This document shows positions 27,901 through 34,472 of a stretch of 64,000 bases of DNA, piece after piece. Each line of letters begins with the position of its first letter. Position 1 is the stretch's first letter. The position numbers were made by a program, and so were the translations under genes. This stretch comes from Cytophagales bacterium. Lineage in GTDB: Bacteria > Bacteroidota > Bacteroidia > Cytophagales > Spirosomataceae. The stretch spans positions 1 to 64,000 of the forward strand of contig JAAFJP010000027.1 in the NCBI GenBank assembly GCA_013298125.1, written 5' to 3'. The notes under the pieces are model-generated. The model saw nothing but the letters and a program-made list of their open reading frames with translations, was not told where the DNA came from and made no database searches.

Positions 27901-28787
27901 TGACCGTAACTACAACGCCATCAGTTGCTCCACAAAACGGAACATTGATTTTATATCCAGATGGAAGTTTCAGCTATACCCCAAATCCTAATTTTGTCGG
28001 GGTGGATTTATTCCAATACGAAGTATGCGATAATGGAAATCCAAAAATGTGTAGCAAGGCAATCGTAACGCTTACCGTGACAGCCCCTGTGAGTACGATG
28101 GCGGATTTGTCTTTGACTAAATCGGTCACGCAGAAAAAAGTAGCGGTGGGCGATTTGGTTACGTATTCTATTATGGTAAAAAATGAAGGACAAACCCCTG
28201 CAACGGGCGTAACGGTCAAAGACATGATGCCCGCTGGCGTTCAGTACCAAACCAATGCCACGGCATTTGGAACATACAGTAATGCAACGGGCATTTGGAA
28301 TATCGGAACAATCCCCGCAGGTCAAACAGTAACTTTATTGATTTCCGTAAAAGTTTTAGGTCAAGGAACATTCTTTAACCGTGCAGAAGTTTTGACGATG
28401 GACGGCACAGACCCAGATTCTAAGGTAGGTAATTCTATGCAAACACCCGCCCAAAACGGTGGAAAAAGTCCATTATTAGAAGATGACTACGCCTCAACGT
28501 GCTTCTACGTACCCGTAGAAATGTGTGAAAATTTAGGAGATGAATTTGATATTTCTGTTCCATCAGGATATAGCCAAATTCAATGGTACAAAAACGGAGT
28601 AGCCATTCAAGGAGCGACAAGTTCAACCCTTCGAGTGAATACCGCAGGAGAATACACCTTCACAACTTTTGAAGGTTCATGCCCCGCAGGAGGTTGTTGT
28701 CCCGCTGTTTTTGTCATGATTTCATGCTGTAAACCAAATATTTGTGCACCGTATAGTGTTGTGAAAACTAAATCAGGGAGGAAATAA
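24963..28787 (+). CDS. Ig-like/DUF11 repeat surface protein with cohesin-like head (1274 aa)
   Basis: A signal peptide (MRKVIAATFTCLILSCFAWA, cleavage near SFAQ) precedes the shared head domain at ~26-208 (FDLRLVPKSYDC, GNANFRFEV, GIYSVNIIYSGNG, FPVSGL). Residues ~211-1040 hold nine Big_9/cadherin-like domains with the LTND.P.GG and VGKDS.QYE motifs; this GKDS type matches the A-type domains of the 3790-aa protein. A DUF11 domain follows at ~1046-1160 (ADLSLTKSVTQKKVAVGD). The tail has an Ig-like WYKNGVAIQGA segment and ends in a Cys-rich stretch (CCPAVFVMISCCKPNICAP) plus a short basic end. No sorting domain of type A or B is seen. An exported surface role is inferred. Confidence 0.9.
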   Translation: MRKVIAATFTCLILSCFAWASFAQNARFDLRLVPKSYDCATKEVIVVIQVRAKDANTANSFNMGNANFRFEVPGRFFGKARVVSHENFSSVAPSSDFNYNALNLNGSKLSNDGSLGIYSVNIIYSGNGTGAKRVDKDWINIVCVAIPFDDIKSDCVDIRIKSTTDFPVSGLTEIVFNPNAPGGYEEIEFKEGNIDTQATICIQGLCGNVIMAKPDYYNVAYNTMYSSNALLNDIKLGKLKMKTTPITQPQNGSISFNINGDFSYTPNNGFVGLDSTQYEVCDEVNNCAKTWIYFNVKNAAILANNDYKLLTYNTSGSGSLILNDIPSTGITIKTNAIKNAQNGTATINADGTYNYTPNNGFYGTDSLQYEICNGANVCSRAWLYISVLNPKAPYAIRDYNTTLSGVSVNGNALSNDIIATADAAGAVLWANTTFITNTKNGTMTIAANGAYTYTPNGGFVGKDSAQYEVCNGVNICKNEWIVITVNGANAGVLAVRDVQNTSMNMAVSGNVLTNDIPSTGLTVKLTSLTQPLHGSINISTSGAYTYTPASGYVGKDSIQYEACNSSNVCSKAWLVINTTGPNPLAVRDVYAGNINNNIQGNLLTNDTPSGGLTLNINLLSNPKKGGVSISSNGLFTYTPSNGFVGKDSLQYEVTNGNGVKSSAWAVFTVTGPAPLAVRDTFTGAMNAPITGNILSNDTPTGGVQVIISPFPTPLRGSLTLSSNGAFTYTPINGYVGKDSIQYEITDANGLKSKAWAVFTVTGASVQAVRDTYVGSVNSPITGNVLTNDTPTGGVTVIINPFPTPKNGSLTMSTNGGFSYTPSNGYVGKDSIQYEITDANGMKSKAYAVFTVNGPNPVAQNDVVTTPKGSPITKNVLTNDTPTGGVTINTTPKTQPKNGTASIAPNGNIQYTPNPNFVGKDSVQYEISDPNGLKSTAWLVVEVTSPVVINKAPTPQNDTFTGNQITGNVKLNDTDPDGNPLTVTTTPSVAPQNGTLILYPDGSFSYTPNPNFVGVDLFQYEVCDNGNPKMCSKAIVTLTVTAPVSTMADLSLTKSVTQKKVAVGDLVTYSIMVKNEGQTPATGVTVKDMMPAGVQYQTNATAFGTYSNATGIWNIGTIPAGQTVTLLISVKVLGQGTFFNRAEVLTMDGTDPDSKVGNSMQTPAQNGGKSPLLEDDYASTCFYVPVEMCENLGDEFDISVPSGYSQIQWYKNGVAIQGATSSTLRVNTAGEYTFTTFEGSCPAGGCCPAVFVMISCCKPNICAPYSVVKTKSGRK

Positions 28788-28849
28788 GATTTTAAATTAC
28801 AAGGTTACGAGGTTACAAAGTTTTGTTTTTGTGGTGTCAGAAGTATCCA

Positions 28850-28885
28850 GAGATTAGATTTGACAATTTTTTCAAATCTAATCTC
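28850..28885 (+). terminator. Perfect 14-bp hairpin downstream of the 1274-aa gene
   Basis: Arms 28850-28863 (GAGATTAGATTTGA) and 28872-28885 are exact complements around an 8-base loop, 62 bases after the stop codon. There is no strong T-run after it, so termination is likely but not certain. Confidence 0.55.
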
Positions 28886-28916
28886 AAATATAATCAATTA
28901 TTATCCTTTCTATCAA

Positions 28917-28947
28917 CCCTCCCAAGGGTTCAAAACCCTTGGGAGGG
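28917..28947. repeat. AAGGGTTCAAAACCCTT palindrome, copy 2
   Basis: Twelve-bp arms (28917-28928 and 28936-28947) around TTCAAAA. The core is identical to the hairpin at 13893-13923, with compensatory-type differences in the outer arms (CCCTCC with GGAGGG here, CCCTACC with GGTAGGG there), which suggests selection on the stem. Confidence 0.8.
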
Positions 28948-28996
28948 CTTATGATGAGAATATCTTTTCCAAATGCTCAACTAAGAACTAAGTAAA

Positions 28997-29962
28997 ATGA
29001 AAAAATATATTTTATCAATAACCCTTTTGCTGGCTTCCATGCAAATATTTGCACAACAAGAAGCCATGTACACCCAGTATAGTTTCAACCCCACCGCTAT
29101 CAATCCAGCGATGACTTCGGGTTCAAACGAAATCAACGGTAGGGTTATTTACCGTAAACGATTTTTGGGTGGAGACTTTGAGGGCGACCCCCAAACCCAA
29201 GCTGTAGCCTTAGAATTACCTTTGGCAAACGAAAAGATGAATTTGGGACTACAAATTTATAATGACGTGGCGGGTATCATCAAATCGACGGGTGCTTACG
29301 GAATCTATAATTATAAAGCCAAATTCAACGATAATTTGAGCCTCACCATGGGCATACAGGCAGGAATGACCAATTTTAGGGCAGATTTTACCAGCGTTCA
29401 ACTCATCGACCCCCGTGATCCAAACTTTGGTCAGAACATCAATAAATCTTTGATGAGCGTAGGTTCGGGTTTTAAATTGAGCAATGAAAAATGGTTTGTA
29501 GCGGTCTCCGTACCCCAATTAATCCGAACAGATTTGAGTATCATCGTCAATCCAAATTCCAAGTACAGTGCTTCCAACGCAAGGTTTTTATTCGGTATGG
29601 TGGGTTATGATTTTAGATTGAATAGAATGCTTAAATTAGAAACCAACGTCTTAGCAAAAGTCATAGAAAATGCCCCAGTAGCATTTGATTATAATGCTAA
29701 ATTTGGTTTTCACGATAAGTTTTTCTTAGGTGGCTCACTCAGAACAGCCAATGATAAATTCAACGAAAATAGTGGACAAACACGCTTAGGAGACGCTTTT
29801 ATAGGTATGATGGAAGTACAATTGACTGACCAAATCCGTTTTGGGTATGCCTATAATTTAGCGACCAACAAAGGAAATTACAGTACAGGTTCGCATGAGA
29901 TAATGTTGGCTTATAAGTTTGTTAAGAGTAGAGAATTGGAGGTTATTAATCCGAGGTTTTAG
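28997..29962 (+). CDS. PorP/SprF family type IX secretion-associated outer-membrane protein (321 aa)
   Basis: The signal peptide MKKYILSITLLLASMQIFAQ is followed by the family hallmark QQEAMYTQYSFNPTAINPAMTSG at mature residues 1-23 and a full-length beta-barrel with alternating strands (LGLQIYND, LTMGIQAGMTNFRADF, FLGGSLRTAND, IRFGYAYNLATN) ending near the outer-membrane-type C-terminus. In Flavobacterium johnsoniae SprF is needed for surface assembly of the giant adhesin SprB and is encoded beside it; PorP is required for T9SS in Porphyromonas. Placement directly after the adhesin genes fits the same role here: a dedicated outer-membrane partner for one or more of the upstream repeat proteins. 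Spacing is ~210 bp, so it may have its own promoter. Confidence 0.93.
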   Translation: MKKYILSITLLLASMQIFAQQEAMYTQYSFNPTAINPAMTSGSNEINGRVIYRKRFLGGDFEGDPQTQAVALELPLANEKMNLGLQIYNDVAGIIKSTGAYGIYNYKAKFNDNLSLTMGIQAGMTNFRADFTSVQLIDPRDPNFGQNINKSLMSVGSGFKLSNEKWFVAVSVPQLIRTDLSIIVNPNSKYSASNARFLFGMVGYDFRLNRMLKLETNVLAKVIENAPVAFDYNAKFGFHDKFFLGGSLRTANDKFNENSGQTRLGDAFIGMMEVQLTDQIRFGYAYNLATNKGNYSTGSHEIMLAYKFVKSRELEVINPRF

Positions 29963-29981
29963 AGATGACTAAAATCTCGGA

Positions 29982-31370
29982 TTATCTCGGGCGAGGTTTA
30001 GACTTGCCAACAACTTTTATCCACTGAACTGAATTTACGGAAGCATTCTCAATACTATATTCTTTTCTCAATCTGATGTCTCCATCTAAACCTGTCATAG
30101 AAGTAAAAATGGATTCTAAAAGCCCTTCTTTTGACTCTTGCACAAAGTTTGCGGGCAGTTTCTTAGATACATCGACAAAACTATAACCCGATTCTTCTGA
30201 GTAAATTTGTTTAATCCCAACAATTGTTATTTCCTGATTGCATCTATTTTCTAATTTCATGGTGTTATAAATACTTTGGTCATAGCTTGTGGTTACATCT
30301 CCATCAGACCAGAGTGTTTTATATTTTTGAGTCTCAGTTCCATACCTTGAATTTCTCTCATAACAGACCCTACAATCATATCCTCCATATTTTTTGTCAA
30401 TAGATTTCAGTAAATTATCTACTTGAATTTTACTCTTTTTCATGTAATCGGCATACTTTCTTTTGGCTTCCAGTTCGGCTTCCAATTTTTCTTGTGCTTT
30501 TTTGGCACTCATTTCATTTTCAACTTCAATATTTTCTACGGTATATCTGAAATGAACTTGTTTGGCAGCATTATATAGTTTCTGATTACGACCCGTAATT
30601 TTACTTTTTTCATATCTATCTTCTCCTCCAGCTGTATATGTTTCAAGCATCAAATCCATCAATATATTAGCATCTTTATCAGTAGATAGCTTTATTTTGC
30701 CAGCCCATCCGCCTTTTGGAGAAAATGCTGAATTACTAACGCAAGGTTCACCAATGGATTTATTTTCTCTAACTTTTCTAAAATTTGTTACCTCAAAAAC
30801 TTGTGGTTTTGGAGTAATCAGAGCAAAACTGTCTTTTGTGATGATATCTGCATAACACTCACAATCATTGTAAGGACTGAGTCTCAAAACTGCTTTATTG
30901 TTGTATTCACCCAAGTAAACAGGCTTATCAATATACGTAAGAGCAGATTTGGGTTTTACTAAATTTTCAATTCTGAATTTCAGATTAGACTTGTAGGTAA
31001 TGAATCTCCATTTTGGACTATATCCTTCGGGGTATTTTCCTTCTACGTCAATCGCAAGATTCTTGGCTAACCTTACTCTGGTATTCTTGGGATTCTTTTC
31101 TGGAATTTTCGAGTTTTCTACAAAATCTTTTTCTCGGATTTCTGAATATTTTGGACGGCTGTTTACATTAGCCTTACTTTTAACTAAACCAGTTTGTTCA
31201 ACTGTATTTTTTGATTCACGGTAAAGCTTCTCAGCTTTCCCAGCTGTATTACGTGTATTTTTAATTCCCCTATCTGCGTTAGTTAAGTTTCTATTCAAAT
31301 CATTAACGGTGGCACATGAAGTAGTTAAAATTACTAATGGAAATAAGTATGATAGAGAAAAAGTTTTCAT
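29982..31370 (-). CDS. Hypothetical lipoprotein (462 aa)
   Basis: The N-terminus (LSYLFPLVILTTSC) is a lipoprotein signal peptide with a lipobox ending at Cys19. The mature part begins with a polar, Asn/Lys-rich segment and continues as a mostly beta-rich protein with several Cys residues (NDCECYADI, GGYDCRVCYERN). A lysine/glutamate-rich helix (KKAQEKLEAELEAKRKYADYMKK) lies near residues 300-325. No named domain was recognised. It is the last gene of a three-gene minus-strand group (propeller protein, LytTR protein, lipoprotein) with a 25-bp gap to the LytTR gene. It converges with the PorP/SprF gene, 19 bp apart, and could be a membrane-anchored envelope protein regulated with its neighbours. 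Confidence 0.75.
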   Translation of the reverse strand: MKTFSLSYLFPLVILTTSCATVNDLNRNLTNADRGIKNTRNTAGKAEKLYRESKNTVEQTGLVKSKANVNSRPKYSEIREKDFVENSKIPEKNPKNTRVRLAKNLAIDVEGKYPEGYSPKWRFITYKSNLKFRIENLVKPKSALTYIDKPVYLGEYNNKAVLRLSPYNDCECYADIITKDSFALITPKPQVFEVTNFRKVRENKSIGEPCVSNSAFSPKGGWAGKIKLSTDKDANILMDLMLETYTAGGEDRYEKSKITGRNQKLYNAAKQVHFRYTVENIEVENEMSAKKAQEKLEAELEAKRKYADYMKKSKIQVDNLLKSIDKKYGGYDCRVCYERNSRYGTETQKYKTLWSDGDVTTSYDQSIYNTMKLENRCNQEITIVGIKQIYSEESGYSFVDVSKKLPANFVQESKEGLLESIFTSMTGLDGDIRLRKEYSIENASVNSVQWIKVVGKSKPRPR

Positions 31371-31395
31371 TACGAATTAGTTTTTAAAGTTAAAA

Positions 31396-31752
31396 TTAAA
31401 TATTCACGCTAAAATGCTCGTCAAAATTCAATTTTCTACGTCTGGATGCAAAAATTTTGTAATTATTAGTCATTAGTACCTCCCCAATAGTCAGATTATA
31501 ACTCTTTAAGTGTTTGCCATTTATCAAAAAAGCTCGATGAATTCTGTGAAACTGGTAACAGCCTAAGGCTTTTTCAAAGGTTTTTAAAGTTCTTGCGATG
31601 GTGATTTTCTTACCATTTTGCAAATGTAAATGCGTATAGTTTTCTTCTGCTTCAAGGAGGATTATTTCGGAAAGATGAACTCTAACTTTATTTTTGAAAA
31701 GAATTAGATAATCATCTTTAACTGTTTCGAATTGATAAATTTTTGATTTCAT
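31396..31752 (-). CDS. LytTR-family DNA-binding protein (118 aa)
   Basis: Almost the whole protein is a single LytTR DNA-binding domain: HLSEIILLEAEENYTHLHLQNGK, ARTLKTFEKALG, FHRIHRAFLING and a C-terminal NYKIFASRRRK segment. There is no receiver domain, so it is a stand-alone regulator rather than a complete response regulator. LytTR domains bind direct-repeat DNA sites and usually control extracellular or envelope functions. It sits between a secreted propeller protein and a lipoprotein, with gaps of 37 and 25 bp, so it is probably co-transcribed with them and may regulate that operon (inference). Confidence 0.88.
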   Translation of the reverse strand: MKSKIYQFETVKDDYLILFKNKVRVHLSEIILLEAEENYTHLHLQNGKKITIARTLKTFEKALGCYQFHRIHRAFLINGKHLKSYNLTIGEVLMTNNYKIFASRRRKLNFDEHFSVNI

Positions 31753-31789
31753 GGGGTTTGAGATAAGTTGATGTTGTTAGCAATATTCG

Positions 31790-34321
31790 TTAATAATCCT
31801 TCAATAAATTTAAATGAATACCCGTATTCAGGTGTACTCTACCACCAATATCTTCAAAGACTGATTGGCAACTGGTGATTTGCGTAAGGGTTACTTGATG
31901 TTTGATGGTTACTTTGGCTGATGGTGGTGGAACAGTTCCTCTATTCCAAGTGGTAGGAGAATTCCAATTGCCACTTTCAACTGTTACATAATCCCCACAA
32001 GGGTCAAAGAAACTGGCTGGATAGCGGATTTTGCCAATGTATGGAGCTATTGCCTTACCATTTATTTTGATAAAATCACCTCCAAAAAACACATCATTTT
32101 TACTAATAGCTGTACTATTAATTTTGTCAAAATCTTTAATATCAACACATAAATTACTGGTAGATACAAAAGATTTATTATAAAAATCGTAAGCCATAAA
32201 ATCTTTGCAAGTAGTACTGCCAACAATACTCACATCACCGCCCAAAAATAAGTAACACCCCTTCGATGCAATTGAATTGAAAGTTTCAAAAGAATTTATT
32301 GACGGAGTTGGAGTATTTAAAACACTTCCTGTTGTTGAATTAACTGATGCAAAACTTTTTTTTTGGACACCCCCAATTGATGAAAAATACCCGCCTATCC
32401 AAATATTATCTGTGCTTGTAGAGAAAAGAGTTCTGATTCTACCAAATGTGCTAAGAGTTGGATTCCAGTTAGTAAGCGAAAGAGATGGTAATAAATAGGA
32501 TGCACCTCCTACTCTGGTTTGTGTTGAAATCGTATTAAATTCACCTCCAACATACAACCGATTATTGGAAATGTGCATTGCGAGGACACTACTGTTAGGA
32601 TTTGGTGACCAACTATTTAAAACCCCTGTATTCCTATCAATAGCAAATAAGTTTTGTCTTCCACTACCTCCACTTGGTTCATTTAATTGTCCTCCTATAA
32701 ACACGAATTGATTATTAGCTTCTAATGAGTAGGCAAATCCCAGGTCAGGGGTATTCCAGTTTAGGATGGTACCAGTATTGATGTTATACCCTACAACAGA
32801 ACTTGTTTGAAAGGTATTTTGGTTAACCAAGTTTTTTAATGTGTACCCAGCAATGTATAATGTATTATCAATAATTTTTAGAGCATGAACACTTGCTCTT
32901 GAACTGTTTTTGATAAGATTAAATGGTAATAAGGCATCCGTCTGAGAATTAACCATATAAACTCCATCTCGTTTAGCCCCGTTGATGTGGCTGAAAGTTC
33001 CACCCATAAAAAGGTTGTTACCGGCAAAAGTCATTGTCGTAACATCACTCAAAATATCTCCGACTGGTTCTGGACTCCAACTTTCAAAACTGCCGTTGGT
33101 GATGTTTAACTTAACAGCATCATTGATTTTTCGCTCAAAATTTGCTTGTGAATTATCATTATTGGTTATAAATAGTTTCTCTAAATGTTCCCCAACCACA
33201 AATAAAGAGTTTCCTACAACCTTCATTTCTTTGGCTGTTGCTATCATGTTAAAATATTTTGTCCACAATACCCCGCTTGCAGTAGGTAAGTTTATCAGTG
33301 ATAGATTTATAGCGGTAATTCTTGTATCGAAAGTGCCTCTCGTAAACACATAAAGAATATTGTTATGAACTGTTAAAGAAGTTACCTCAGCTACAAAGTA
33401 AAGACTGTTATTAATATTTCCAGATGAACTTGATACTTGAAAAAGGTAAGTAAAAGTTTGCCCTGTCGTAGTATCTACCGAAGCACAATTATGTTTTTGA
33501 TTACTTAGAACAGGTGCGGCATTATTGAAAAAACCACCTCCAATAATTATTTTATCTTCATAAAAATCTAAATCCGAATATGTACCTGTTAATCCGCTTG
33601 CCCAATTTGGAGTTGGATTCCACGCCCTCACGTTGCCAGTTCCAATCTGAATAGAAGCAGCTTTTAAACGACTTACACCACCAACCATATTAAAATCTCC
33701 GATAATATAAAGTGAATTTCCTCTGGCATATATGCCCGTTATGCCACTGCCAGTTGCGGTATTAGTTCCTGTAACGGCTGGTACCCAAGATAATAATTGT
33801 TTTGTAGTTACATTTATTGCCGATAAATTCCCAGCGGTTTGTCCCCCAATTTGACTTACGTTTAACCCTCCAAAATAGAGTATTCCATTGTGAAAAAGGA
33901 TTCTTGCTTGTACAGAAGCACCTACACTTACAGGGATTGAAAAATTAGGCTCAAAAGTATTATCTGCCAAAATGTGTTCTATTCGTACACTTGGTAAAGT
34001 GGTATTTTCACTTTCACGGTAATAACTACCAAAAACATAAAAACCTCCATTACCGTCTGGTGTACTGCTAAAAATATAACCAATAATTTTAGGGAAGTTG
34101 AGATTTGGTTGGTCAGATGTTGTGGTAAATAAAGCACCTCCACCCGTATATTTCCCCACAGCGGTAAAATTGCCCCCTACTATTAATGTGTCTCCTCTGG
34201 TAATCATAGCATTTACTCGACCCGTTGGTGAATATACGGGAGGGGTTTCTGTTTGGGCTTTTACTAAATTGGAAAAAGTTAAATTCAAAAAAATAATAAA
34301 TGGAAGTAAGATTTTTTTCAT
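31790..34321 (-). CDS. Secreted beta-propeller repeat protein (843 aa)
   Basis: A signal peptide (MKKILLPFIIFLNLTFSNLVKAQ) leads into at least nine repeats with a [V/I/M/F]GG-x-F-xxI/V-x-G signature: VGGNFTAVGK, IGDFNMVGG, IGGGFFNNA, MGGTFSHING, IGGQLNEPSGG, VGGEFNTIS, IGGYFSSIGG, LGGDVSIVG and FGGDFIKING. These alternate with segments such as AINLTTG-like and NTGSV-like strands, as in the delta-60/DUF5122 or PQQ-like propellers of Bacteroidota. The last ~70 residues carry SGNWNSPTTWNRGTVPP, a motif common near the C-termini of secreted proteins in this phylum. There is no standard T9SS sorting domain after it. Likely extracellular; ligand unknown. First gene of the propeller, LytTR, lipoprotein group. 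Confidence 0.82.
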   Translation of the reverse strand: MKKILLPFIIFLNLTFSNLVKAQTETPPVYSPTGRVNAMITRGDTLIVGGNFTAVGKYTGGGALFTTTSDQPNLNFPKIIGYIFSSTPDGNGGFYVFGSYYRESENTTLPSVRIEHILADNTFEPNFSIPVSVGASVQARILFHNGILYFGGLNVSQIGGQTAGNLSAINVTTKQLLSWVPAVTGTNTATGSGITGIYARGNSLYIIGDFNMVGGVSRLKAASIQIGTGNVRAWNPTPNWASGLTGTYSDLDFYEDKIIIGGGFFNNAAPVLSNQKHNCASVDTTTGQTFTYLFQVSSSSGNINNSLYFVAEVTSLTVHNNILYVFTRGTFDTRITAINLSLINLPTASGVLWTKYFNMIATAKEMKVVGNSLFVVGEHLEKLFITNNDNSQANFERKINDAVKLNITNGSFESWSPEPVGDILSDVTTMTFAGNNLFMGGTFSHINGAKRDGVYMVNSQTDALLPFNLIKNSSRASVHALKIIDNTLYIAGYTLKNLVNQNTFQTSSVVGYNINTGTILNWNTPDLGFAYSLEANNQFVFIGGQLNEPSGGSGRQNLFAIDRNTGVLNSWSPNPNSSVLAMHISNNRLYVGGEFNTISTQTRVGGASYLLPSLSLTNWNPTLSTFGRIRTLFSTSTDNIWIGGYFSSIGGVQKKSFASVNSTTGSVLNTPTPSINSFETFNSIASKGCYLFLGGDVSIVGSTTCKDFMAYDFYNKSFVSTSNLCVDIKDFDKINSTAISKNDVFFGGDFIKINGKAIAPYIGKIRYPASFFDPCGDYVTVESGNWNSPTTWNRGTVPPPSAKVTIKHQVTLTQITSCQSVFEDIGGRVHLNTGIHLNLLKDY

Positions 34322-34430
34322 GATTTAGATTATTTAAATCTTGATTTCAATAATTAAAAATTATACGTTCAAATTTCCACGAATTATTTTGCAAGAACAA
34401 CCTGCGAATGCGGGGTATTTATTGGGCAAT

Positions 34431-34458
34431 AAAAAAACCGTCCTGTTTGGAACGGCTT
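34431..34458 (-). terminator. Rho-independent terminator of the caspase operon
   Basis: Read on the minus strand, CCGTTCC-AAACA-GGACGG is followed by a run of seven T, 15-40 bases after the stop codon of the caspase gene. One bulged base interrupts the stem. Confidence 0.8.
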
Positions 34459-34472
34459 GGGGTTGGAGGGTT

